64,000 bases of DNA. Origin: Candidatus Gastranaerophilales bacterium (GTDB taxonomy: Bacteria > Cyanobacteriota > Vampirovibrionia > Gastranaerophilales > Gastranaerophilaceae). Below, piece after piece: positions 26,240 to 34,545 of this stretch. The DNA lies in the NCBI GenBank assembly GCA_910586855.1, contig CAJUJH010000001.1, positions 825,339-889,338 on the forward strand, given 5' to 3'. Positions within the stretch are counted from its first letter, which is position 1. Every line of letters begins with the position of its first letter. A program made the position numbers and the translations under genes. Below the pieces are notes generated by a model, which made no database searches, had not been told where the DNA came from, and saw only the letters and a program-made list of their open reading frames with translations.

Positions 26240-26956
26240 ATGGCAAATACAAACAGACGTTTATTAATAGTTGATGATGATAGAGATATACGTGAACTTC
26301 TTGTATATGATATTAAATCATCAGGATATATGGTAGATTCGGCAGAAGATGGTGAAGAGGGGCTGAAAAAAGCTGTCCAAAATAATTATGACCTTATTTT
26401 GCTTGATGTTATGATGCCAAAAATGAACGGATATGATGTTTGTAAAAATATACGTCTGGTAAAGCCAAAAGTACCGATTTTGATGTTGACTGCTAAAGGT
26501 ACGATATCAGATAAAACAGAAGGGTTTGATGTTGGAGCTGATGATTATCTTGTAAAGCCCTTTGATATTCAAGAAGTTTTGCTTAGAATCAGAGCGCTTT
26601 TAAGGCGAAATGATGAAAATGATGTTCAAAATCCAAAAGAAGTCTTAAGAGCGGGAGATATAGAAATTTTGCCTGATTCACTTGAAGCTGTTATTGTGGA
26701 TAAAAAAGTAAAACTAACCCCGACCGAGTTTGAAATTTTGTACTGCCTTTTGCAGCATTTGAATAAATCTGTAACCCTTGCAGTTCTTTTAGATGAGGTC
26801 TGGGGTTATGACAGCAATGAAGATGTTCGAATGGTAAGAGTTCATATGGGCGGCTTGAGGCAAAAAATAGAAACTGATACAAGAAAACCAAAATATATTC
26901 ACACCGTAACCAATGTTGGTTATAAATTAACACCGTTTGGTGTTTTGGAGGAATAA
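26240..26956 (+). CDS. OmpR/PhoB-family response regulator
   Basis: DNA-binding response regulator of 238 residues. The receiver (5-120) has the acidic pair in LLIVDDDRDIREL, the phosphoacceptor Asp55 in LILLDVMMPKMNGYDVC, Thr in MLTAKG and Lys in YLVKPFDIQEVLLRI. The winged-helix domain (135-232) reads LTPTEFEILYCLLQHLNKSVT and VRVHMGGLRQKIE, with YIHTVTNVGYKL as the wing. The overall form is close to the cyanobacterial RpaA/RpaB group. It is 12 bases upstream of the cognate kinase. The signal is unknown. Confidence 0.93.
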   Translation: MANTNRRLLIVDDDRDIRELLVYDIKSSGYMVDSAEDGEEGLKKAVQNNYDLILLDVMMPKMNGYDVCKNIRLVKPKVPILMLTAKGTISDKTEGFDVGADDYLVKPFDIQEVLLRIRALLRRNDENDVQNPKEVLRAGDIEILPDSLEAVIVDKKVKLTPTEFEILYCLLQHLNKSVTLAVLLDEVWGYDSNEDVRMVRVHMGGLRQKIETDTRKPKYIHTVTNVGYKLTPFGVLEE

Positions 26957-26968
26957 AATTTTTATAAT

Positions 26969-28756
26969 ATGAAAAGATTAAAAATAGCACAGCAAATAGC
27001 AATAGTTTTATTTCTTTCAGTATTAATACCTTTTATCACAATTGGTTTGATTATCTCTAATATTTCGCAGCAATCAATAAGGAAAGAATTAAAAGATTCT
27101 GCAACAATGCTTTCTGCATTTTTGGGAGACAGTGTTCAAAATTATCTCAAATATGCCGATGAAGAATTAAAGCAAATAGCTTCTGCTATAAGTTTTTTTT
27201 ATTATGAAGAAGATAAAAACGATTTTCTTGATGAAGTAAGACAAAAATATGGCAAATTCAATAATTTTCAATTTATAAACGCTCAAAGTCTTACAAAAAG
27301 AGACCCTTCTTTTAATCCTAAAAAATCAGTTGTAAAGCTTTATGCAAATATTGATGATTTAGATATTATAAGTGCTGATTTAAAAATGGATATTCTTCAA
27401 GATGCACTTGATAATCACTTTACCGATATTAAACATGATGTTTATATTTTGGATGATATAGGAAATATTATTGCAACAAATGACCATGATAATAAAGGCT
27501 ATAATGATATTGTGGAAAACCTGCCGAAAGAAAGAGAGTATAATACTCCTGTTCTTTTTTCCAAGGTGAAAAATCAGCCCTTAGCTTATTATCAGATGAA
27601 AAGTCCAAACTGGACAATAGTTGTAAAAACAACTCCAAATGTTACCAAAAAAACAATTGATGTTCCAAGGCTTAGAATCATTCTTTCCCTTGTTTTTGCA
27701 GCACTTTTTATATTTGCGGCAGCTGGAATTTACACCTACTATCTTTATTTGAATATAAGACAATTATTTAAAGGTATAATTGCGATTTCAAAAGGCAGTT
27801 ATAACAGGAAAATCCGCCTGTTGAAAAGTGTTTTTACTCCGCATGAAATCGTCTTTCTTGAAAAAGAATTTAATTATATGACAAAAAAGGTTGCAAGTTC
27901 ATATACCGAGCTTTCTGAAAAAAATCTTGAATTAAAACGCTTGGATGAGTTTAGGGCAAGTTTAGTATCTGCAATAAGCCATGAATTTAGAACTCCTCTA
28001 ACCAGTATAATTGGTTATTCAAGTCGTCTTTTGAGGTCTGATATAAAGGTGGATGATGAGACGAGATTAAAAAGCTTGAGAGTTATAAAACAACAAGCTC
28101 AAAGGTTATCAGGCATGGTTGATGATTTGCTTGTAATTCCTGAAATTGAAAGCTTTAAGCTTCAGCTTAATAATGAAAAGCTTGATTTGGCAAAGCTTTT
28201 AGAATTAACCATTACCTATGCAAATTATAATGATTCAAAATTTATCGTAAATTCAGCATCTGACCTGCTTCCTGTTTTAGCGGATAATGACAGATTGATT
28301 CAGGTATTGGTAAATTTATTTGATAATGCAATCAAATACAACAAAGGCAAGGCTCCGATAGTGATATCCGCAGCGAATGTTGACGGCAAGCCTTGTCTTT
28401 CAATTTTAAATAAGTCAGAAATAATTCCTGAGGATAAACTTGAAAAACTGTTTGATAAATTTGTTCGTCTTGATTCTGAACTTACAAGAACCACAAGGGG
28501 GACAGGCTTGGGGCTTTTTATTGTAAAAGGTCTTTGCGAAGCTATGAATATCACAATAGATGTTTCAAGCGATGACAATGGTTTTGAAGTCGTGCTTGTA
28601 TTTAATAATGAACCTAAGCAAAACGTTCAAAAAACAACAGATGATAAAACTGTTAATACTTTTGTTGAACCTCAAGACAGAACTCTGCTTGAATCACAGC
28701 TTAATGTAAAACTTAGCAGTGATAAGGCTGGGGCAGTGGATAATCTTTTTTCATAA
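26969..28756 (+). CDS. Sensor histidine kinase with extracytoplasmic sensor domain
   Basis: Membrane sensor kinase of 595 residues, partner of the preceding regulator. Transmembrane helices at about 10-30 and 230-255 flank a Cache-like periplasmic domain (31-229; DVYILDDIGNIIATN and YYQMKSPNWTIVVKT). A HAMP-like region (about 256-310) leads to the H box SHEFRTPLTSIIGYSSRL, N box LVNLFDNAIKYN and G box RGTGLGLFIVKGL. The final 60 residues are a hydrophilic tail. The ligand cannot be deduced. Confidence 0.92.
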   Translation: MKRLKIAQQIAIVLFLSVLIPFITIGLIISNISQQSIRKELKDSATMLSAFLGDSVQNYLKYADEELKQIASAISFFYYEEDKNDFLDEVRQKYGKFNNFQFINAQSLTKRDPSFNPKKSVVKLYANIDDLDIISADLKMDILQDALDNHFTDIKHDVYILDDIGNIIATNDHDNKGYNDIVENLPKEREYNTPVLFSKVKNQPLAYYQMKSPNWTIVVKTTPNVTKKTIDVPRLRIILSLVFAALFIFAAAGIYTYYLYLNIRQLFKGIIAISKGSYNRKIRLLKSVFTPHEIVFLEKEFNYMTKKVASSYTELSEKNLELKRLDEFRASLVSAISHEFRTPLTSIIGYSSRLLRSDIKVDDETRLKSLRVIKQQAQRLSGMVDDLLVIPEIESFKLQLNNEKLDLAKLLELTITYANYNDSKFIVNSASDLLPVLADNDRLIQVLVNLFDNAIKYNKGKAPIVISAANVDGKPCLSILNKSEIIPEDKLEKLFDKFVRLDSELTRTTRGTGLGLFIVKGLCEAMNITIDVSSDDNGFEVVLVFNNEPKQNVQKTTDDKTVNTFVEPQDRTLLESQLNVKLSSDKAGAVDNLFS

Positions 28757-28765
28757 AATAAAATT

Positions 28766-29203
28766 ATGAACACAAATTTTTATATGCAAAAATGTATAGA
28801 GCTTGCTAAAAAATCCGGTGCCGATATCCCGGTAGGCGCTCTTGTTGTAAGAAATAGTGAAATATTGGCTGCATCGCATAATAAAAAAGAAAAATTGCAG
28901 CAGGTCTCAGCCCATGCGGAAATCCTTGCCCTGAATGAAGCTGCAGACAAGCTTAAAAATTGGCGCTTAACAGATTGTGATTTATATGTAACTTTGGAGC
29001 CATGTCCTATGTGCGCCTGGGCAATTTTAAATTCCGGTATAAAAAATGTTTATTTTGGCGCAAATGATACAAAATACGGCGCTTTTGGCGGAGCATTAAA
29101 TTTAATGCAATATAATAATTTTAAAACCAAAGTTTTTAGCGGTATTATGGAAGAAGAATGTGAGCAGTTGATTAAAGAATATTTTAGAAACATAAGAAAA
29201 TGA
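28766..29203 (+). CDS. tadA: tRNA-adenosine(34) deaminase
   Basis: Converts adenosine 34 to inosine in tRNA-Arg(ACG). The 145 residues carry the zinc-binding deaminase motifs HAEILALNEA (His and catalytic Glu) and LEPCPMCAWAILNSGI (two Cys), with GALNL and FSGIMEEECEQLIKEYF typical of TadA rather than cytidine or guanine deaminases. The gene starts 9 bases after the kinase stop, and its TGA overlaps the next ATG (ATGA). Confidence 0.92.
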   Translation: MNTNFYMQKCIELAKKSGADIPVGALVVRNSEILAASHNKKEKLQQVSAHAEILALNEAADKLKNWRLTDCDLYVTLEPCPMCAWAILNSGIKNVYFGANDTKYGAFGGALNLMQYNNFKTKVFSGIMEEECEQLIKEYFRNIRK

Positions 29204-30015
29204 AAACTATTGATAAAATTTCCATAAAAGAAGAATTGGATAAACTTTATATAAAATATGAAACAAAAAATTTTATAAAAGATGACCCGGTGCAGTTTGT
29301 TCATATTTTTAAAAATCCTAAAGATATTGAAATTGCAGGGTTTATATCAGCTCTTTTTGCTTTCGGTAAACGTGAAATGTTTATTAAAAAGCTTTTCTCG
29401 CTCTTTAATTTTATGCAAATGCAGCCGTATGAATTCATTGTTAATTTTGATAAAAAAGCATACTGCTCTGATTTTAATTACAGATTTATAAAACCAAATG
29501 ATTTATTAATCTTTTTTGGAGAATTGAAAAAACTTTATACAAAAGATAAGTCTTCTCTTGAAGAACTTTTTGCAGAAGGTTTTAAAACCTCACTATATAA
29601 AGAATACAGGGTTTTTAACTCTCTTCAATACGTTTGTGATTATTTTTACAAAAACCCCGATTTTCTTCAAAATGAAGCAAAATACCCCGGGTATAAATTC
29701 ATGCTCTCTAATCCAAAAAATAAAGGGGCCATGAAAAGATTAAATATGTTTTTAAGATGGATGATAAGAAAAAATTCCCCCGTAGATATTGGTATTTGGA
29801 GCTTTTTAGACCCTTCTGAATTATTAATTCCTCTGGATGTTCATGTTGGCAATATTTCGCGTTCAGCGGGTTTATTAAATAGGAAGCAAAATGATTTTAA
29901 ATCCGTTATGGAATTAACGGAAATTTTAAAAGAATTTGACCCAAAAGACCCCATAAAATACGATTTTGCACTTTTTGGCTATGGAGTAAACAGGGCTGCT
30001 GATTTACAAAAATAA
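29200..30015 (+). CDS. TIGR02757 family protein
   Basis: Conserved protein of unknown function, 271 residues, related to HhH-GPD DNA glycosylase-like folds. Family features seen are ISALFAFGKREMFIKKLFSLF, MKRLNMFLRWMIRKNSPVDIGIW and LLIPLDVHVGNISRSAGLLNRK, then DPIKYDFALFGYGV near the C-terminus. It is coupled to tadA through an ATGA overlap. No catalytic activity has been assigned to the family that I can name with confidence. Confidence 0.85.
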   Translation: MKTIDKISIKEELDKLYIKYETKNFIKDDPVQFVHIFKNPKDIEIAGFISALFAFGKREMFIKKLFSLFNFMQMQPYEFIVNFDKKAYCSDFNYRFIKPNDLLIFFGELKKLYTKDKSSLEELFAEGFKTSLYKEYRVFNSLQYVCDYFYKNPDFLQNEAKYPGYKFMLSNPKNKGAMKRLNMFLRWMIRKNSPVDIGIWSFLDPSELLIPLDVHVGNISRSAGLLNRKQNDFKSVMELTEILKEFDPKDPIKYDFALFGYGVNRAADLQK

Positions 30016-30112
30016 CTTAAAAGAAAAATTGTAAAAACCCTTTTTTGTATTAAAATTGTAATTGTATAGGAAACTATACGGCAATCTCAACAGCAAATAC
30101 AGCAAAAACAAA

Positions 30113-31729
30113 ATGAAACATTCAAAATATTCAATAATAATAATAGGTTCAGGTGCAGCAGGTCTGTATCTTGCGCTTAGCGCCCAAAGGAATTGCCGCA
30201 CAAAAGACGGTATTCTTGTTGTAACAAAAACAAAAATGGATGAGTGTAACTCTGCGCTTGCACAAGGCGGCATAGTTTCTGTTATGCCTGAAATTAATAA
30301 AAATGATAATGTTACATCCCATATAATGGATACAATTAAGGCAGGCTGCGGACTCAATGATTTCAATGTTGTAAAATTTATTTCAGAAAACTCGTCTTAC
30401 GTTATTAATGACCTTATTGATTTAGGGGTTGAATTTGATAAAAAAGAAGACGGCAGTCTTTCTTTTACGCTGGAAGCGGCGCATTCAATGCCAAGGATTC
30501 TACACGCTGGCGGTGATTACACCGGAAAAATGATAGAAGATAGACTTTGTCATCTGGTTAAAAAATCTGATTCAATTGAAGTTTATGAAGATTCTATCGC
30601 GGTTGAGCTTCTCTGTGATAATAAAAATGCCTGCCGTGGTGTATTGATTTACAACCCTTCTCTTGATACGTATGAAGCGGTTTATTCAAATGCTGTAGTC
30701 CTTGCAACAGGCGGTATTGGACAGGTTTATGAATACACAACAAATCCTGTTGTTGCAACGGCAGATGGTTTGGCGCTTGCACATCTTGCCGGAGCGGAAG
30801 TCTCTGATATGGAATTTGTGCAGTTCCACCCGACAGCCCTGAAGGTAAATACAATAGGTGAAAAAGCTAAAAATATGCCCCTTGTTTCAGAAGCTGTGCG
30901 CGGCGAAGGTGCAAAACTTTTAAATATAAATAAAGAGCCCTTTATGGAAAAATATCACCCTAAGGCTGAACTTGCACCAAGAGATGTTGTTGCGCGTGCT
31001 ATTTTTAACGAGATGGAAAAAACTAATGCAAGAAATGTTTATCTTGATATAACATCAATCGGCTTAGATAGATTTAAAACAAGATTTCCTGCTATAACCA
31101 ACATATGCAATGAAGCCAATATTGATTTAGCAACAGGACTCATCCCTGTATCACCTGCGGCGCATTATTTTATGGGCGGAGTTAAAGTAAATTCCAATAT
31201 GGAAACAACGATTGAAAATCTTTACGCCATAGGTGAAGTTTCAAGAACAGGGCTTCATGGTGCAAACAGGCTCGCTTCAAATTCGCTTTTGGAGTGTGTA
31301 GTTTGTGCATATAAATTGGCAGATACCTTGTCACAAAGGAATCTTGATGCTCCTAAAAGCTTTGATACCAAGATTAAATCTACTCTTGAGATGTATGATT
31401 CAAACTTGGCGAATGATATCCTGGAAACCGGTATTTTAAGACGTATGCTGAAAAAAGCCATGTGGCAAAATGCGGGAATCGTAAGAACTCAAAGCGGTTT
31501 AAATAATGCTTTAAGGGTAATTGACGATATAACCTTGATTTCAAGAAATTTAAGAGTCTATTCAACAAAAGACGGCTACGAGCTTAGAAATTCCATTATA
31601 GCCGCAAAATTAATAGTTGAAGCAGCCTTAAGAAGAGAAAATTCAATTGGTGCACATTATAGAGAAGATATGCCGGAATTGCCAAAGGCACTTGTTGAAA
31701 ATAGCGGTACATCTGCCTTAAAACTGTAA
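30113..31729 (+). CDS. nadB: L-aspartate oxidase
   Basis: Oxidises aspartate to iminoaspartate in NAD synthesis. Starting at ATG 30113 the 538 residues match the family; a TTG-initiated frame from 30062 adds a basic extension without support. The FAD motif SIIIIGSGAAGLYLALSAQ is at the N-terminus; NSALAQGGI, HAGGDYTGKMIEDRL, EFVQFHPTAL, RGEGAKLLN and GANRLASNSLLECVVCAYK are active-site and FAD motifs shared with fumarate reductase flavoproteins, in the NadB version. nadC follows 39 bases downstream. nadA, which supplies the next enzyme, is not in the window. In anaerobes fumarate serves as the electron acceptor. Confidence 0.93.
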   Translation: MKHSKYSIIIIGSGAAGLYLALSAQRNCRTKDGILVVTKTKMDECNSALAQGGIVSVMPEINKNDNVTSHIMDTIKAGCGLNDFNVVKFISENSSYVINDLIDLGVEFDKKEDGSLSFTLEAAHSMPRILHAGGDYTGKMIEDRLCHLVKKSDSIEVYEDSIAVELLCDNKNACRGVLIYNPSLDTYEAVYSNAVVLATGGIGQVYEYTTNPVVATADGLALAHLAGAEVSDMEFVQFHPTALKVNTIGEKAKNMPLVSEAVRGEGAKLLNINKEPFMEKYHPKAELAPRDVVARAIFNEMEKTNARNVYLDITSIGLDRFKTRFPAITNICNEANIDLATGLIPVSPAAHYFMGGVKVNSNMETTIENLYAIGEVSRTGLHGANRLASNSLLECVVCAYKLADTLSQRNLDAPKSFDTKIKSTLEMYDSNLANDILETGILRRMLKKAMWQNAGIVRTQSGLNNALRVIDDITLISRNLRVYSTKDGYELRNSIIAAKLIVEAALRRENSIGAHYREDMPELPKALVENSGTSALKL

Positions 31730-31768
31730 AAATAAAAGCGGGGTTTAGTAAGCAAAGAGAGAAGAGAA

Positions 31769-32632
31769 ATGGCAAAATTTTTATTAAATGATTTTATGAT
31801 TAAAGACCACATTATATCTGCCTTAAAAGAAGATGTAGGATATGGCGATATCTCGACAGATTTTATTTGTGCGGATATTGATAAAAATAAAAAGTTTGAA
31901 ATTCTTCTTAAAACCCGTGAAGAAGGGATTTTATGCGGATGTGACCCGTTTCGTCTTGTGTTTGAAATCTTGGCAAAAGATGATGTTAAAGTCGAATTTT
32001 ATAAAGAAGATGGTGACAAAATTACTCCAAATGAGCCTATAGCAAAAATTACCGGTTCTCCAAGATATATTTTAACGGGCGAAAGACTTGCACTTAACTA
32101 TATTCAAAGAATGTCAGGTATAGCTACTTTTACAAAAAAATTTCAGGATATTGCAAAGCCTTATGGTGCAAGAGTTGTAGATACAAGAAAAAATACCCCG
32201 AATTTCAGAATTTTTGAAAAATACGCTGTAAAAGTCGGAGGCGGGCATCTCCATAGATTCAATCTTTGTGATTGTGTTATGTTGAAAGACAATCATATTG
32301 CACTTATGGGCGGCTCTATTGAAGAAGCTGTGAAGAAAGTTAAACAAAATCTATCTCACGCTCATAAAATTGAGGTTGAATGCGATACGATAGAACAGGT
32401 GAAAAAATGTTTAAACTCAGGCGTGGATATTATTATGCTTGATAATATGACGCCTTCCATGGTAAAAGAATGTGTTGCGCTTATCAATAAACAAGCTATT
32501 ATTGAAATTAGCGGAAGTGTTAATTTGTCAAATCTTGAAGAACTTGCAAAAACAGGTGCCGATATAATTTCAACAAGTGCAATTGTAGCAAAAGCTCCGA
32601 CACTTGATCTTGCATTTGATTATGCAGGGTAA
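31769..32632 (+). CDS. nadC: Nicotinate-nucleotide pyrophosphorylase (carboxylating)
   Basis: Quinolinate phosphoribosyltransferase, third step of de novo NAD synthesis. The 287 residues include EDVGYGDISTDF, LTGERLALNYIQRMSGIATFT, VDTRKNTPNFRIFEKYAVKVGGGHLHRFNL (substrate-binding Arg-Lys and the His-Arg pair), VMLKDNHIALMGG, IEVECDTIEQV, IIMLDNMTP and IEISGSVNLSNL. RKN in place of the usual RKT is conservative. AGAGAAG precedes the ATG. It forms an operon with nadB. Confidence 0.95.
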   Translation: MAKFLLNDFMIKDHIISALKEDVGYGDISTDFICADIDKNKKFEILLKTREEGILCGCDPFRLVFEILAKDDVKVEFYKEDGDKITPNEPIAKITGSPRYILTGERLALNYIQRMSGIATFTKKFQDIAKPYGARVVDTRKNTPNFRIFEKYAVKVGGGHLHRFNLCDCVMLKDNHIALMGGSIEEAVKKVKQNLSHAHKIEVECDTIEQVKKCLNSGVDIIMLDNMTPSMVKECVALINKQAIIEISGSVNLSNLEELAKTGADIISTSAIVAKAPTLDLAFDYAG

Positions 32633-32705
32633 AATAAATATTGTAAATAAAGACAGAAGATTTATTTGTGTCTTAAAGTTTAACTAAATATAATTGTAAA
32701 TCAGC

Positions 32706-32873
32706 TTATTTTTGACTTAAATGTTTCAGAGCAAAATCAATACATTGTACAATGAGCTCATTTCTGCTTATATCAGATTTTGCAGAAAGTTCATCAATGT
32801 TTTTTAACATATCAACATCAAGCCTTATGCTTATTACCGTTTTTTCCTGCTTTACTGGTTTAAATTCATTCAT
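32706..32873 (-). CDS. Small ribbon-helix-helix DNA-binding protein (55 aa)
   Basis: A short frame encoding 55 residues. EKTVISIRLDVDMLKNIDELSAK gives the beta strand and first helix, SDISRNELIVQCIDFALKHL the second helix of a CopG/Arc-type ribbon-helix-helix fold. AAAGGTG lies just before the ATG. It is divergent from the zinc-ribbon gene at 33001, with a 25-base inverted repeat between them that could be its operator. No toxin gene is adjacent, so an antitoxin role is not supported; autoregulation is the simpler idea. Confidence 0.75.
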   Translation of the reverse strand: MNEFKPVKQEKTVISIRLDVDMLKNIDELSAKSDISRNELIVQCIDFALKHLSQK

Positions 32874-32940
32874 ACATTTACACCTTTTATTATTGTAGTG
32901 TATATTTGGTGCTTAATATATATTTAAAAAATGAATTTAT

Positions 32941-32965
32941 ATTGTATTCAAAAATAGAATACATT
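32941..32965. promoter_or_regulatory. Inverted-repeat operator candidate in divergent promoter region
   Basis: TGTATTC and GAATACA are perfect 7-base arms (8 of 9 when extended) separated by AAAAATA. The repeat lies between the ribbon-helix-helix gene and the zinc-ribbon gene. A TGCTATAAT extended -10 box begins a few bases to its right, so a bound dimer would cover the -35 region of the zinc-ribbon promoter. Confidence 0.5.
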
Positions 32966-33000
32966 ATGCTATAATCTTTTCAAATAGATTTGAGGTAGAA

Positions 33001-33192
33001 ATGTATTGTATATGCTGTGGTATGAAAATTGGTGATAAAGAGTGCAAATGCCCGCGCTGCGGCTGTATTTTGGATAATATTAAACCAAAGGCAGCTAAAA
33101 ATAAAAGCTCGGGCTTTATTTTTTGCCCAAATTGCGGCAGCATGTCTTCGAACAATATTTCCGCCTGCCAATATTGTGGATATAAAATTTGA
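33001..33192 (+). CDS. Double zinc-ribbon small protein (63 aa)
   Basis: Contains four Cys pairs in 63 residues: CICC, CPRCGC, FCPNCGS and CQYCG. They form two treble-clef/zinc-ribbon knuckles, each able to hold one zinc ion. GAGGTAG precedes the ATG. There is no further domain, so the role (nucleic-acid or protein binding) is unknown. It converges head-on with the zincin gene three bases downstream and is divergent from the ribbon-helix-helix gene. Confidence 0.7.
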   Translation: MYCICCGMKIGDKECKCPRCGCILDNIKPKAAKNKSSGFIFCPNCGSMSSNNISACQYCGYKI

Positions 33193-33195
33193 ACC

Positions 33196-34494
33196 TCATT
33201 TAGTTTTTGGGAAATTTAATTTGCATCCGTTCCAAAATTGTGCAAACAGATTATTGGTTCCTTCCGGATACTCTACCCCTCCCATTTTTCCGCAAATATA
33301 TTCTGCACAAAATTCGGCCGGATGTTCTGCTGCATATTCTGAAACTTTGCTTGTGGCAAATATCCCGCTTGCATTAAAACCGCCAAATTTTTTGTCCATC
33401 TCAATAAAATTTTTCGGGTTGCCGATAAAATCAAGATAGTGTGATAGCTCATGGATAAAATTATCTTTTGATTTTGTCGTTGGGTGGTGGCACATATGAA
33501 AATCTTCTTTTGCGAGTTTATCCGCTGATTGCCAATCAAAATTAGGATTTAAATAAATGCAGTTTTTAAAAGTTTCCATATTGTATTCAAATTCTGCAAC
33601 AGTTTTTTCGTCCATATCATTCAGCGCTTGTGTTTTTATACTTAAACCGCTAAAAATTTCTTTATTACCTATTGCTTGTATTAAATCTTCTATTGCCTGT
33701 GTGCAGGTATTTGCTTGCTCAATATTTAAAAATTCTGCATCAATACCAAATTCTCTAAGATATCTTGAGGCTTCATTGGTTGATGAAAAAGTTATTTCAC
33801 TGCCGGTTAAAAACCTTTCAGGAACTTCAGGAAACTTTAAACTTAAATTGCCCATATTTTCTCTTAAATATTTTTCAATATCAGCGGGCAAAAATTCTTT
33901 AGACATCAAGGCTGCTGTTGCATGGGAATTGAACGCTTCTAAGTTCGTGCTGTTGCATATTCTGAAAGGCAAAGTTGAGCTGCTTCCTTCATAAAACAGA
34001 TTTGCACTTTCATATCGTGCTTTTGGATTATTTGAGAAATTTAAAAAATCTCCAAAACCTTGATAAATCAGATACTTTGGGTTTTTTGAACCTACAAAGC
34101 CTTTATTAAATAAATCTTTTGTAATCTGCTCAATATTTTTCCAATCTGTATTTTTATTGAAAGACAATGTATAGTTGTTTTGTATTTTTGTTACCTGGCT
34201 GAATTTTTTTAAGAGCAGGTTACATGTTCGCAAAGTTAAATTATGAAAGAGTTTATCATCGCTATTTAGCTCGCAAAATTCCTGTACAACGGCATATACT
34301 TTTCCTAAAAGTGTTTTATCCTGAATGCTTGAATTTATTCCATAAATATTTTTTAGTTTTGAATTAATTATTTGTGCAACATTAGATGAGGTTGAAAATC
34401 GGTCAGGTGCAGAAATTTTGCTTGCATTGGTGCCTTCAAGCTTATGTGTTATAGAATTTATTGGAATATTTGCTGCTATTTTTTGAATATCCAT
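33196..34494 (-). CDS. HExxH zinc metallopeptidase, anthrax-lethal-factor-like
   Basis: Predicted metallopeptidase of 432 residues. NFIHELSHYLDFIGNP holds the HELSH zinc site (His348, Glu349, His352). About 35 residues later EYAAEHPAEFCAEYICG supplies a candidate third ligand (Glu394 or Glu398). This spacing and the EFxAEYI helix resemble the M34/ATLF-type peptidase domain found in lethal factor and in many polymorphic toxins. Residues 1-300 have no recognised domain; the N-terminus is Ser/Thr/Asn-rich with HKLEGTN and no signal peptide. It stands alone. Peptidase activity is likely from the motif; the toxin relationship is an inference. Confidence 0.65.
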   Translation of the reverse strand: MDIQKIAANIPINSITHKLEGTNASKISAPDRFSTSSNVAQIINSKLKNIYGINSSIQDKTLLGKVYAVVQEFCELNSDDKLFHNLTLRTCNLLLKKFSQVTKIQNNYTLSFNKNTDWKNIEQITKDLFNKGFVGSKNPKYLIYQGFGDFLNFSNNPKARYESANLFYEGSSSTLPFRICNSTNLEAFNSHATAALMSKEFLPADIEKYLRENMGNLSLKFPEVPERFLTGSEITFSSTNEASRYLREFGIDAEFLNIEQANTCTQAIEDLIQAIGNKEIFSGLSIKTQALNDMDEKTVAEFEYNMETFKNCIYLNPNFDWQSADKLAKEDFHMCHHPTTKSKDNFIHELSHYLDFIGNPKNFIEMDKKFGGFNASGIFATSKVSEYAAEHPAEFCAEYICGKMGGVEYPEGTNNLFAQFWNGCKLNFPKTK

Positions 34495-34545
34495 TATGCT
34501 TTATTAAACAAAATTTTTATTCAAAAATTGCTTATAGAAAAGATT

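Noticed and set aside
32706..33192. Toxin-antitoxin module formed by the RHH and zinc-ribbon genes
   Set aside because: The genes are divergent rather than in one operon, and the zinc-ribbon protein has no RelE, MazF, PIN or Fic motifs.
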